Shown: positions 14,588 through 22,338 of the stretch, one piece after another
How positions within the stretch are numbered: the stretch's first letter is position 1
Layout: every line of letters begins with the position of its first letter
Origin: JAJZRJ01 sp040757055
GTDB lineage: Bacteria; Desulfobacterota; Desulfobulbia; Desulfobulbales; Desulfurivibrionaceae
Assembly: GCA_040757055.1 (NCBI GenBank)
Contig: JBFLXY010000011.1
Location: forward strand, 1 to 64,000
Direction: 5' to 3'
Length of the DNA stretch: 64,000 bases
Notes under the pieces: generated by a model
What the model saw: the letters and a program-made list of their open reading frames with translations, nothing else
Told to the model about the DNA's origin: nothing
Databases searched by the model: none
Made by a program: the position numbers and the translations under genes

Positions 14588-16527
14588 TGGCTGACGGGCG
14601 GGGGCTACGACAACTGATAATCGTTCGGTCGCTTGTTGAATCCGACCTGGGCCTGTTCTCCGCGCACCGTGCTGCCGCCCGGAGCAAACAACGAGCGATC
14701 AACATCAACGCACCGGTTGCACGCCAGCTTTTGAGCCCGGAATTTTTCGCAAGTGGAGGCGGTGAGATCGACAGTCTGTGTGTTTTCGGCAAGGTTCGCA
14801 TCCGTGCTCCCCGGTCTTTCGGCAAGACTCATAAGAACTGGCGACTCGGTGGTAATAAGATCGATGGGGAAGAGTTTGCCAGCCTGGACAGCAAGGACTT
14901 TATGCTGATCCGCTCAGTTGCTGGGAACGACGGGACGCATCCGATTATCATAACCTTTGCATGCCGACAGGCTGACCGTGTGGTCCACGCAGGAATTGCA
15001 GCGATTGCCGAACGGTCACTTCACCACAGCATGGCGGTCTATAAGGAAGGCGAAGCCGCATTTGCCGCTCTGGACAGATATTGCCCTGCTTCACTTCTGC
15101 ACAGTCCGGTCAGTACCGCACACGCCACGATAAGTAAACGGGTCGCATCCATGCCACGGGATAGCGTCGAGCAGAAGCCTCAGCGGGCGAGGACAATCCA
15201 CGAGAAGGTGCGCTCCCCTCATATTCTGGAGCGTATGCTCCAGGTTGCTGGGGATCTGTCCGCTCCCGCCCAATTACGTTTCATGGATACGGTTGAACAG
15301 CTTGCCTCTCAACTTCGAAAAGTGCTGCTTCATACGGGTGGCATTATTCGCATTGAGAAAGACCATGCCAGATTGTGGCAGAAGATTGCGGGCAAGTCCG
15401 TCGGCTTTGTCGATGGCGGACTCGCCAACTTGTCTATGCTGGGTTCGGCCCCCATCGCCGCGCGTGTCGGCGGCTATGTCGTGACACCGGGTATGCGCGG
15501 CACAGATCGTGAACAATTCACGGTTCTCAAGTGCCTCATAGACGAACTCTATGCGCATGCGGAAGGTGGGGTTTATAGTGACACCTTTCCTGATATCGGT
15601 GCGTTACGGGATGCAGCCAGAATCTCTATTGAAACAGCCGGTGCAGTCCGTATGCTGTCAGATCGGCCGGACCTCTCATGGGTAATGATCCATGGTGCAC
15701 TGGTAAATCCTGTGTCACGTTATACTGACGTGATGCAGGGTGGCGCTGTCCGGCATAAATTCCCAGATTTTTCGGAATCTGCGCTGGGGGAATTGTTGCC
15801 AGAAAGTGACCCGCCACGATCGGGACGCGACAGAAATTTTATCAGCGCCCACCTGCGGCAACTTGAGTTGCTCCAGAAGTCAGGAGCAGTCGTATGCGGG
15901 GTTGTAGAGCGCGAGAGCACAACATCATCAGTCTGCCGCGCCGTTCTTGAGAGTCTGGATGACGACCTGATCAGAAGCGTTCTTCCCATTCCGCCAGCCA
16001 GATGGAAGTCTGAGTTCCGCCATGCGATTGATCCGGCGGCTGATGACGATTACGAGGGGCAGCGTATCAATGATTCGTTGCTCTTCAGGTGTATCCTGGA
16101 TCCCGGAGAGGCATTGCTTCCCGTTACCCTTGACCGGAACGAAATGAGGCGTGCCCCGGAGGCATGGAAGGATGTCATTGGGCGCTATCCAAAACCAAAG
16201 GTGTCTTATCTCCAGACAACTGAGTGGAGCGCACCAATCCGGGTTGAGATGTTCGACAAGGATGTGCTCCGGTACAGGGATACAGCCGCACTCGTCATGC
16301 ACTGTGCATTCTTGCTTCCGCGCTATGCCTTCCCCGTTGGGCTTGATATTGTTGATAAATTTGCCAAAATTCCTAACTGGATGAGTCGACCGATCAACAC
16401 GCATACTGCGGTAACTGCCCTGAAACGTGCTCTTGACCAGGGAGATACGAAGTTGTTCGATTCTCTGCGCCGCATGTTATGCGGTTCAGGAAGAGAATGG
16501 CTTTTGCGACCAGGGATATACAGATAG
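14584..16527 (+). CDS. NurA-domain nuclease with extra N-terminal domain
   Basis: A 647-residue protein. The NurA signature starts near residue 275: VGFVDGGLANLSMLGSAPIA (metal-binding Asp), with further conserved blocks such as SWVMIHGALVNP, CGVVERESTT and the C-terminal LLPRYAFPVGLDIVDKFA. NurA is a 5'-3' nuclease that works with HerA in archaeal end resection. The first 130 or so residues (LRQLIIVRSLVESDLGLFSAH, KQRAININ, KNWRLGGNKI) are not part of NurA; I do not recognise them, and they could be a DNA-recognition domain. The start is the first of two adjacent ATGs, overlapping the methyltransferase stop, with GGGGGA upstream. Confidence 0.82.
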   Translation: MMADGRGLRQLIIVRSLVESDLGLFSAHRAAARSKQRAININAPVARQLLSPEFFASGGGEIDSLCVFGKVRIRAPRSFGKTHKNWRLGGNKIDGEEFASLDSKDFMLIRSVAGNDGTHPIIITFACRQADRVVHAGIAAIAERSLHHSMAVYKEGEAAFAALDRYCPASLLHSPVSTAHATISKRVASMPRDSVEQKPQRARTIHEKVRSPHILERMLQVAGDLSAPAQLRFMDTVEQLASQLRKVLLHTGGIIRIEKDHARLWQKIAGKSVGFVDGGLANLSMLGSAPIAARVGGYVVTPGMRGTDREQFTVLKCLIDELYAHAEGGVYSDTFPDIGALRDAARISIETAGAVRMLSDRPDLSWVMIHGALVNPVSRYTDVMQGGAVRHKFPDFSESALGELLPESDPPRSGRDRNFISAHLRQLELLQKSGAVVCGVVERESTTSSVCRAVLESLDDDLIRSVLPIPPARWKSEFRHAIDPAADDDYEGQRINDSLLFRCILDPGEALLPVTLDRNEMRRAPEAWKDVIGRYPKPKVSYLQTTEWSAPIRVEMFDKDVLRYRDTAALVMHCAFLLPRYAFPVGLDIVDKFAKIPNWMSRPINTHTAVTALKRALDQGDTKLFDSLRRMLCGSGREWLLRPGIYR

Positions 16528-16560
16528 TATCACCAGAAAGAATGGGAGGCTCAAGCCGGT

Positions 16561-18345
16561 ATGGGAATAGATGAAGCAATAAGAGAAAAACGGGACGGCT
16601 GGCGTCCTGTCGGAACGGTTGTGGGCAATGCCGGGATTGCCGAATTTACGTTCATTCTTCGCCAGTTTCAGGCAAGAGTCGGCGATATTGTTGCCCTTGG
16701 CATGGAAGTTCCTGATGGTTCCTATGAAAATCAGGCGCGCATCTACGTATGGGCACGCCTTACTGATATTCGCCGTTTCAATCCTTTTTTTCCATTTGAA
16801 GCCGCGCAGGAAATTGCCGGTGAGGGTATCTCGCTTGAAGATACCGTACTGTCTGGAACCCGCGACCAGCTTGAGGCATCTGCATTAATCCTTGGAGCGA
16901 CAACCGAGGATAACCTGTCCGTTTTGTTTCCGCTGACCTATCCTGTAAAGCCTGCATCGACTGTCTGGCACCCCCCAGCAGATGCAGTCCGTCAGCTGTT
17001 GGTTGGTGGACGGGAAGATGAACGAAGTGTTTTGGTCGGTAGTCTCATATCACGTGATGATGTGGAGGTTACGTTGTCTGCTCCTCGCCTAGTCGCCCGA
17101 CACTTGGCTATACTTGCTATGACTGGAGGTGGCAAGACTGTGGCCGCGCGTCGCATTATCCGGGAACTGATTTGTCATCGTTACCCGCTGTTGATTCTCG
17201 ATCCGCACGGTGACTACATTGGCTTGACCAAGTGTCGGGAGTTGCTCCAGCAGGAGGCTCCAGGTTGCGACATCCGACTGTTTTACCCGGAATTACTGAT
17301 GCAGCGGTCTGGTGAAGCTCTTATTGAGAAAATCATCGGTCAGATGACCGACGGGTTGAGTGAGCCACAGTCAGATTATCTTCGCACTGTATTCAATAAA
17401 GTACCAGCCAGGGAAGGTGAATCGGCCATCGACTATATCGACAGGTTGATCGACTGTGCTGAAAAGGATGTAAACGGGGTAAGTGATAAACGCCAGATCC
17501 CAACCATCTATGCCGTCCGCCGGGCGCTCCGTATCGTTAATGATCGACTCTCTGGCATGCGAAAGACCAGTGAAATGATGCGTGAGAGTCCGAAGCTGAA
17601 AGGGTTGCCGTTTGAGGCGCTACCGAATCCCTTCAGTCAGCCGGAAAAAATTATCCGGCCAGGGCAGGTTTCTATACTTTACCTTGGCGGCTACGACCAC
17701 ATCACCCAGTGCTCCATCAGTGCCATTACGCTTGAGACGCTGTTCGAGTTCAGGGCAAATCTCACCGGTCGCATTGCGCCTTTCTTCTCAGTTGTGGAAG
17801 AGGCTCACACTTTTATCCCCTCCTCTCGAGAAGGGACACAGGATGCCGTATCGCTCCCCGTAATTCGACGAATTATCACCGAAGGTCGTAAATTCGGTAC
17901 TGGTCTTATGCTAATCTCTCAACGCCCTAGCCGGCTTGACGAAACCATCGTTTCACAGTGTAATTCCTTTTTGATTCTCCGGCTGGTAAATCCCCGCGAC
18001 CAGACTTTCGTCCGTTCGATCATGGAAAACCTGACGGAATCCGATGCCAGAATGATTCCCGGTTTTGGGCCTGGTCAGGGTATCATCAGCGGGCAGGTCG
18101 TACGGTTTCCGCTGCCGGTCCGAATAACCATGGACAAGGAACTCCTCGCGTCGGTGATCGGTGACGAAGACTTTTTCGAACAAGCTGCTGCTTGGCAGCC
18201 TGATGAAGATGCTGCTACACGCGACGCGATGGAGGCCTCGATTGAAAAGGTCAACCGTAACCGCAGAAAATCTGCGAATATAAAGCAGCCTTCTCCTGCC
18301 ACCGGAAAAAAGCGGCGGGGCCGTCCTCCCAAGGCACGCAGATAA
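16561..18345 (+). CDS. HerA-like hexameric DNA translocase/ATPase
   Basis: A 594-residue FtsK/HerA-family ATPase. An N-terminal HAS-barrel (about 10-110; VGTVVGNAGIAEFTF..ARVGDIVALG) docks to NurA in known pairs. Walker A is AMTGGGKTVAAR near 190, Walker B LLILDPHGDY near 212, and a second acidic motif FSVVEEAHTFIPSS near 415. The C-terminal QRPSRLDETIVSQCNS block and a basic tail (RKSANIKQ, GKKRRGRPPKARR) follow. HerA hexamers pump DNA into the NurA nuclease. It starts 33 nt after NurA with GGGAGG 11 nt upstream, and its stop is 1 nt before the Vsr start. Confidence 0.92.
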   Translation: MGIDEAIREKRDGWRPVGTVVGNAGIAEFTFILRQFQARVGDIVALGMEVPDGSYENQARIYVWARLTDIRRFNPFFPFEAAQEIAGEGISLEDTVLSGTRDQLEASALILGATTEDNLSVLFPLTYPVKPASTVWHPPADAVRQLLVGGREDERSVLVGSLISRDDVEVTLSAPRLVARHLAILAMTGGGKTVAARRIIRELICHRYPLLILDPHGDYIGLTKCRELLQQEAPGCDIRLFYPELLMQRSGEALIEKIIGQMTDGLSEPQSDYLRTVFNKVPAREGESAIDYIDRLIDCAEKDVNGVSDKRQIPTIYAVRRALRIVNDRLSGMRKTSEMMRESPKLKGLPFEALPNPFSQPEKIIRPGQVSILYLGGYDHITQCSISAITLETLFEFRANLTGRIAPFFSVVEEAHTFIPSSREGTQDAVSLPVIRRIITEGRKFGTGLMLISQRPSRLDETIVSQCNSFLILRLVNPRDQTFVRSIMENLTESDARMIPGFGPGQGIISGQVVRFPLPVRITMDKELLASVIGDEDFFEQAAAWQPDEDAATRDAMEASIEKVNRNRRKSANIKQPSPATGKKRRGRPPKARR

Positions 18346-18346
18346 A

Positions 18347-18838
18347 GTGACGGACGTTCTGACACCCCAACAAAGGCGGCTCAACATGAGCCGCATCAAG
18401 GGCCGTGATACAAAGCCAGAAATGTTTTTGCGGCGCGGCCTGCACGGACGTGGATTGCGATTCCGTTTATACCGTTGTGATCTGCCCGGCTGCCCTGACC
18501 TGACGTTCCCGTCTCACCATGCCGTTATCTTTGTTCACGGCTGCTTTTGGCATGGGCATGGCTGCATTCTCTGCAAGATACCAGAGACGCACTCGGATTT
18601 TTGGATTGCTAAAATTGCACGAAATGTGGAACGTGACCGTCAGGCGGTAAGGAAATTGCTCAAGGGCGGTTGGCGTGTTCTCATCGTGTGGGAATGCGCA
18701 ATGCGCGGAAGGGGCAGGCTGTCCGAAGCCTATCTTCTTAAATGCTGCGAAACATTCATCCGCAGCCACGGCATGCAGTGTGAGGAAATTTCAGCGAAGG
18801 AAAGCATGTCAGCCATGTCCAGCGTTTTTTGTAAGTAG
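18347..18838 (+). CDS. vsr: Very short patch repair (Vsr) endonuclease
   Basis: A 163-residue Vsr-type nicking endonuclease. All family blocks are present: MTDVLTPQQRRLNMSRIKGRDTKPE at the N-terminus, catalytic Asp in GCPDLTFP, FVHGCFWHGHGC with the zinc/catalytic His and Cys, DFWIAKIARNVERD, and WRVLIVWECA. Vsr nicks T:G mismatches that arise from deaminated 5-methylcytosine, protecting a genome that carries an m5C methyltransferase. The start is GTG, 1 nt after the HerA stop, and restores the full family N-terminus; an ATG 13 codons in would cut it. Confidence 0.94.
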   Translation: MTDVLTPQQRRLNMSRIKGRDTKPEMFLRRGLHGRGLRFRLYRCDLPGCPDLTFPSHHAVIFVHGCFWHGHGCILCKIPETHSDFWIAKIARNVERDRQAVRKLLKGGWRVLIVWECAMRGRGRLSEAYLLKCCETFIRSHGMQCEEISAKESMSAMSSVFCK

Positions 18839-18889
18839 CGATTTCCTGGGCTGGGCCACCATACCCATTTCCCGTCAACCGCCATTTTC

Positions 18890-19150
18890 TCATTCGCTCA
18901 GCAAGCCCTGCGCCACAGGCGCTGCCGCATTCTTCACCCTCTGCCGTCCACCATGCCATATCGCCCTGGACACGCACGAAAAACGGGACGGAACTATTTT
19001 TCCGCTGGATCGCCGCGGTTCGTAGTAGATGATCCAGTCGCCCACGGCCTGCTCCATCTGCCGCAGGTAGGTGCGGGGAAAATGGTACCGCTCTTCCGGC
19101 CGGTCGTCGTAAGTGGGATCAATCTTGGTGGTGAGGATCGCCTTGGTCAT
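18890..19150 (-). pseudogene. Truncated start of an HNH-endonuclease gene, copy A
   Basis: From the ATG at 19150 the minus strand encodes MTKAILTTKIDPTYDDRPEE.. and ..GDWIIYYEPRRSS, the conserved N-terminus of a family of HNH endonucleases of about 300 residues (recognised from memory). Homology stops after about 48 residues and the frame runs on into unrelated sequence, so the HNH nuclease domain is absent. The segment 18862-19152 also shares CATTTCCCGTCAACCGC and AACTATTTT blocks with copy B. Nothing else in 18839-19295 looks like a gene. Confidence 0.6.
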
Positions 19151-19192
19151 GAAAAAACCGGGACACTTCCCGAAAAAACCGGGACACTTCCC
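19151..19192. repeat. Exact 21-bp tandem duplication
   Basis: The unit GAAAAAACCGGGACACTTCC(C) occurs twice in a row without change, directly against the start codon of HNH remnant A. It may mark a past insertion, recombination or transposon end. Confidence 0.85.
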
Positions 19193-19295
19193 AATTAAAA
19201 GCTCGGCTCTCGAAAACCAAGCACCAGAATCGATTGCTCACCCAGCAGGGTTCCAGGTTGCCAATTCACTCCTAGTCCTAAATCGAATTCAGTGA

Positions 19296-20138
19296 TCATG
19301 GCAACTCCTTGTTTTTCGGCATTTCAGTCAATTCAGCCGCCCTGGAATAAGGAATAATCGCTCCAGTATTGCACTGCAGCCAAATCGGCTCGCGGTGCGA
19401 GGCGTCATAAATCTGCTTGTTGCTGGGAAAGGTCCCGGCCACAGCGGCAACGATTGCGGCCTCATCCGGAGTGAGGGGCGGGACGCTGGATACATCGGCC
19501 TTGAAAATCTCGTCCACCAAATCACGGTAATTATTGAGCTGCGGCCCCATGGGCAGGGCGGCATATGAGGCTCCGGTAATACTGTGGCCGAGGTCGCGGA
19601 AAGCAACCATGTCGGCGTACCAGAGATACTTCGCCGCATAGAGCATGCGGTCATCCTTCTTTAGTAGCGGCCGTTGCAGTATCTCGCTGAAAGCGTCGAG
19701 GACAAGACGAATTCGAGGAATGGAAAATTCACGGTTACCGGTGTGCTCGTTGCACGCATGATCCAGCAGAAACGTCCGCAACAGGGTATCCATGGACTTG
19801 CTTTGAATAACCCCCGATTCCCAGCGCTTGATACTGGCTATTCCAACATCCAGGGCCTCGGCCAGGGCCTGTTGCGAGAGGCCCTTACCCTGGCGCAGAC
19901 CACGTATTTCTTCGCTTCCGAGCAAACCGACAGCCTGCCGGTAAGAATCGGCAAGCCTCTCCTGCATTTCCGCTGCTTCTTCAATGTCGGCAAGTTCCAA
20001 GCCGCATGCCGCACATAGCTGCAATCTGGCGGTATAGGTGACATCAACCCCTTTAAGCTCGGCCCGCTTTTCAATCTCTATCATCCTTAGCTGCCCCTGG
20101 CAGTTCGGACACGTTTTGTTTTTCATTTGCTTATCCAT
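19296..20138 (-). CDS. Antitoxin with zinc ribbon, HTH and Panacea domain
   Basis: A 280-residue protein. Residues about 8-50 carry two Cys pairs (CPNC and CAAC), as in MqsA-type zinc ribbons. Residues about 75-120 are an HTH (LRQGKGLSQQALAEALDVG..IKRWESG). Residues about 140-265 match the Panacea/SocA antitoxin fold (DDRMLYAAKYLWYADMVAF, ALPMGPQLNNYRDLVDEIF). Panacea proteins neutralise many unrelated toxins. The gene starts 3 nt after the toxin stop, with GGAGGAA overlapping the toxin end, so the toxin-first order is coupled. The HTH probably binds the 18-bp palindrome in the shared promoter. Confidence 0.85.
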   Translation of the reverse strand: MDKQMKNKTCPNCQGQLRMIEIEKRAELKGVDVTYTARLQLCAACGLELADIEEAAEMQERLADSYRQAVGLLGSEEIRGLRQGKGLSQQALAEALDVGIASIKRWESGVIQSKSMDTLLRTFLLDHACNEHTGNREFSIPRIRLVLDAFSEILQRPLLKKDDRMLYAAKYLWYADMVAFRDLGHSITGASYAALPMGPQLNNYRDLVDEIFKADVSSVPPLTPDEAAIVAAVAGTFPSNKQIYDASHREPIWLQCNTGAIIPYSRAAELTEMPKNKELP

Positions 20139-20141
20139 AAT

Positions 20142-20513
20142 CTATTCCTCCGCCACTACTCTGGTGCAGATGTGAAGCGATACCAGATACAACGTCCCTT
20201 GCTGAAGAGAGAACTTGTAATACACACGACATTCAAACCTTTCGCACGTAACCGAGAAGGCAAATAAATCGTGATTGAGAATCAGCTTTTCGTAAGATTT
20301 TTCGGGAGGTCGGTGTCCGGCATAATGTTCCGGCCCGGTGCTGTTCAACAGGTCCAGCAATACCAACTGCAACTCATGCCGGATCGAGTAGCCGAGAGAC
20401 ATGGCGTCGGCCACGATAACTGCCGGCTCAACGAGCATGATCTTATTCTCATGCACGGCCTCCAAAGCAGCTTGAAGCTTACCGTTTAGTTCCTTATAGG
20501 AGGGTCTTGCCAA
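20142..20513 (-). CDS. Probable toxin of a Panacea-type toxin-antitoxin pair
   Basis: A 123-residue protein of no family I can name. N-terminal helices (LARPSYKELNGKLQAALEAV) are followed by VEPAVIVADAMSLGYSIRHELQLVLLDLL and a C-terminal run of alternating hydrophobic residues (FSVTCERFECRVYYKFSLQQ, LYLVSLHIC) that looks like beta strands. Toxin status is inferred from size, toxin-first order, 3-nt spacing and a shared self-regulated promoter. I use TTG at 20513: GGAG lies 7 nt upstream and the start sits about 33 nt after the predicted transcription start; an earlier TTG at 20549 would lie against the -10. Confidence 0.7.
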   Translation of the reverse strand: MARPSYKELNGKLQAALEAVHENKIMLVEPAVIVADAMSLGYSIRHELQLVLLDLLNSTGPEHYAGHRPPEKSYEKLILNHDLFAFSVTCERFECRVYYKFSLQQGTLYLVSLHICTRVVAEE

Positions 20514-20552
20514 GAATTCTCTCCAACCGAAACAGGCCAGCCTCGGCAATTC

Positions 20553-20581
20553 ATTATGGTATCAATTGATACCAGAGTCAA
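20553..20581 (-). promoter_or_regulatory. Self-regulated promoter of the Panacea toxin-antitoxin operon
   Basis: The minus strand reads TTGACT, 17 nt, CATAAT. The spacer is almost filled by TGGTATCAATTGATACCA (20557-20574), a perfect 18-bp palindrome. A repressor bound there would cover both promoter elements, the normal layout for an HTH antitoxin operator. Confidence 0.88.
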
Positions 20582-20781
20582 GATTTAAAACCTGAGGAGG
20601 ATTCCGGGGACATAATACTCATTTCCCGTCAACCGCTGTTTTCCCCATCCGCCCCAGGAATTGAGCACCCTATCCCCAGGGACAGGATACATAATTCCCG
20701 CCAGCCGGGAAAACATGAAATTTCAAAGCTTCGTTTCCGCAGAAAGTCCAGGCACGGCGAAACGTGGATAACGGGCCAGAA

Positions 20782-20883
20782 CTATTTTCCCACCCCGCAG
20801 ATAGATGCGGGGGAATGGTACCGCTCCTCCGGCAGGTCGTCGTAGGTGGGGTCAACCTTGGTGGTGAGGATCGCCTTGGTCAT
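20782..20883 (-). pseudogene. Truncated start of an HNH-endonuclease gene, copy B
   Basis: Encodes MTKAILTTKVDPTYDDLPEE and a few more residues, nearly identical to copy A, then stops after 33 codons. The segment 20617-20885 also shares CATTTCCCGTCAACCGC and GGAAAATAGTTC blocks with copy A but has lost about 60 nt between them. Copies A and B, in the same orientation, bracket the Panacea operon. No other gene is seen in 20582-20889. Confidence 0.6.
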
Positions 20884-20889
20884 GATTCG

Positions 20890-21459
20890 TCAAAACACCC
20901 CATGCTCGGCGAGGATTTTGACCCCGATGGCGATGAGCACCAGGCCGCCGGCGATCTCGGCCCGGGCCCCCAGTTTGGAGGCGGCGCCCAGGATGCAGCC
21001 CAGTCGCAGCCCCACCGCGGTGAGCACCGCCGCCACGATGCCGATGATCGCGGCCGGCAGCCAGACGCTGACCCCGAGCACGGCAAAACTGAGGCCCACG
21101 GCCAGGGAGTCGATGCTGGTGGCCACCGAGAGGGTGACCAGCATGCGGCCGCGGGTGGGGTCTGTTCCTTCCCTGGCCTCGTGCCCCTCGCGGATCGCCT
21201 CGACGATCATCTTGCCGCCGACAAAGGCGAGGAGGGAAAAGGCGATCCAGTGGTCCAGGGCCTCGATGGAGGAGCGGACCGTGAGGCCGCCCACCCAGCC
21301 GAGGATGTTCATTCCCCCCTGGAAGAGGCCGAAATGCCAGGCCAGGCGGAAGACCTGGCGGGAGTTCACCCGGCAGAGGCTGACTCCGGCGGCCAGGGCC
21401 ACGGCAAAGGCGTCCACCGCCAGGGCCAGGGCGATGAGGAGGATGGCGGTCAGCGGCAT
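20890..21459 (-). CDS. mntP: Manganese efflux pump MntP
   Basis: A 189-residue inner-membrane Mn(II) exporter with six predicted helices. The two DUF204 repeats each hold the key Asp motif: ALAVDAFAVALAAG at the N-terminus and VATSIDSLAVGLSFA in the middle. Length is normal. The ATG at 21459 lies inside the end of the small Cys-rich ORF, so it is the last gene of a four-gene operon (transferase, Crp/Fnr, Cys-rich protein, mntP). It is the first core gene after the island. No yybP-ykoY riboswitch can precede it, because it starts inside the upstream coding sequence. Confidence 0.93.
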   Translation of the reverse strand: MPLTAILLIALALAVDAFAVALAAGVSLCRVNSRQVFRLAWHFGLFQGGMNILGWVGGLTVRSSIEALDHWIAFSLLAFVGGKMIVEAIREGHEAREGTDPTRGRMLVTLSVATSIDSLAVGLSFAVLGVSVWLPAAIIGIVAAVLTAVGLRLGCILGAASKLGARAEIAGGLVLIAIGVKILAEHGVF

Positions 21460-21656
21460 CCGTCCGGCACCGGCAGCGGGGGTGGGTGGGCCGTTGGAAT
21501 CCTGTCGCGCCGGCAGGCGGCGCAGCGGTCGGGGCTGCACTGCTGGCAGGAAAAGCAGTCCGGGCAGGGGTGCTTGCCGCGGCACCCTTGAGGCTGCGGC
21601 GAATAAAGCTTGCCGCGGCCGTCGGGCAGATCGATGAAGAGGGGCTCGCGGTTCAC
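21450..21656 (-). CDS. Small Cys-rich protein, possible metal or Fe-S binder
   Basis: A 68-residue protein. Residues 5-20 read PLFIDLPDGRGKLYSP, followed by a Cys cluster with spacing C25-X5-C31-X2-C34-X2-C37-X2-C40-X4-C45-X2-C48, then a Pro-rich tail. The pattern suits a zinc or iron-sulfur site; I know of no named function. The GTG start overlaps the TGA of the Crp/Fnr gene and the 3' end overlaps the mntP start, which is tight coupling and the main support that this is a gene. Confidence 0.65.
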   Translation of the reverse strand: MNREPLFIDLPDGRGKLYSPQPQGCRGKHPCPDCFSCQQCSPDRCAACRRDRIPTAHPPPLPVPDGCR

Positions 21657-22336
21657 AGCCGACGTTCTCCGGCCGCCAGGTCGTCCAGGGCGTCGCGGTC
21701 GAGGAGGGTGATGCGGGAGCCGTCCACGGCGATCCAGCCCTGTTTCGCCAGTTTGGTGAGCATCCGCGACAGGGTCTCGGGGATGGTGCCGAGCAGGCTG
21801 GCGAGCTGGCTCTTGCTCACCGGCAGGGCCACGGTGTCGGCGTCGCCCTGCTGCTCGCTCAGGAAGAGGAGATGGGCGGCGAGACGGCCCGGCACCTCCT
21901 TGAGGGAAAGGTCCTCGATGAGGTGGGCGAAGCGCTTGAGGCGCATGGAGAGCGCGGCCATCATGTTCATGGCCAGATCGGGGCTGCTCCGGAGCAGTTC
22001 GATGAAGGCCCGGCGGGGAAAGAAGAAGACCCGGCTCTCCTCCAGGGCCAGGGCATGGGCCGGGTAGGAGGAGCTGGTGAAGACCGCGGCCTCGGCAAAG
22101 GGTTCGCCCGGCCCGAAGAGGTGGAGGATCTGCTCCTTGCCGTCCATGGAGAGCTTGTAGATCTTGACGAGCCCGCTGCCCACCACGTAGAAGCCGGCGC
22201 CGGGGTCGCCCTCGGCAAAGATCGGCTGCCCCTTGCGGAAGGTCTGGCTGGTGGCGATCATGGCCAGTTCGTCGTACTGGGCCGGGGTGAGGCCGCTGAA
22301 AAGGGGGACGGTGGCGAGGAATCCGGTGATCTCCAT
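21653..22336 (-). CDS. Crp/Fnr-family transcription regulator
   Basis: A 227-residue regulator. The cyclic-nucleotide-binding-type beta barrel spans about 10-120 (FRKGQPIFAEGDPGAGFYVVGSG, HLFGPGEPFAEAAVF), followed by the dimer helix and a winged helix (PVSKSQLASLLGTIPETLSRMLTKL). No N-terminal Cys cluster is present, so it does not sense oxygen by the FNR [4Fe-4S] route; a heme- or nitric-oxide-type sensor (DNR/HcpR-like) or another ligand is possible. Its start is 2 nt from the stop of the transferase gene. Confidence 0.9.
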   Translation of the reverse strand: MEITGFLATVPLFSGLTPAQYDELAMIATSQTFRKGQPIFAEGDPGAGFYVVGSGLVKIYKLSMDGKEQILHLFGPGEPFAEAAVFTSSSYPAHALALEESRVFFFPRRAFIELLRSSPDLAMNMMAALSMRLKRFAHLIEDLSLKEVPGRLAAHLLFLSEQQGDADTVALPVSKSQLASLLGTIPETLSRMLTKLAKQGWIAVDGSRITLLDRDALDDLAAGERRL

Positions 22337-22338
22337 AG

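Noticed and set aside
20670..20855. A 61-residue minus-strand frame inside HNH remnant B
   Set aside because: It is out of frame with the conserved MTKAILTTK start and has no resemblance to any family; it is a by-product of the decayed copy.
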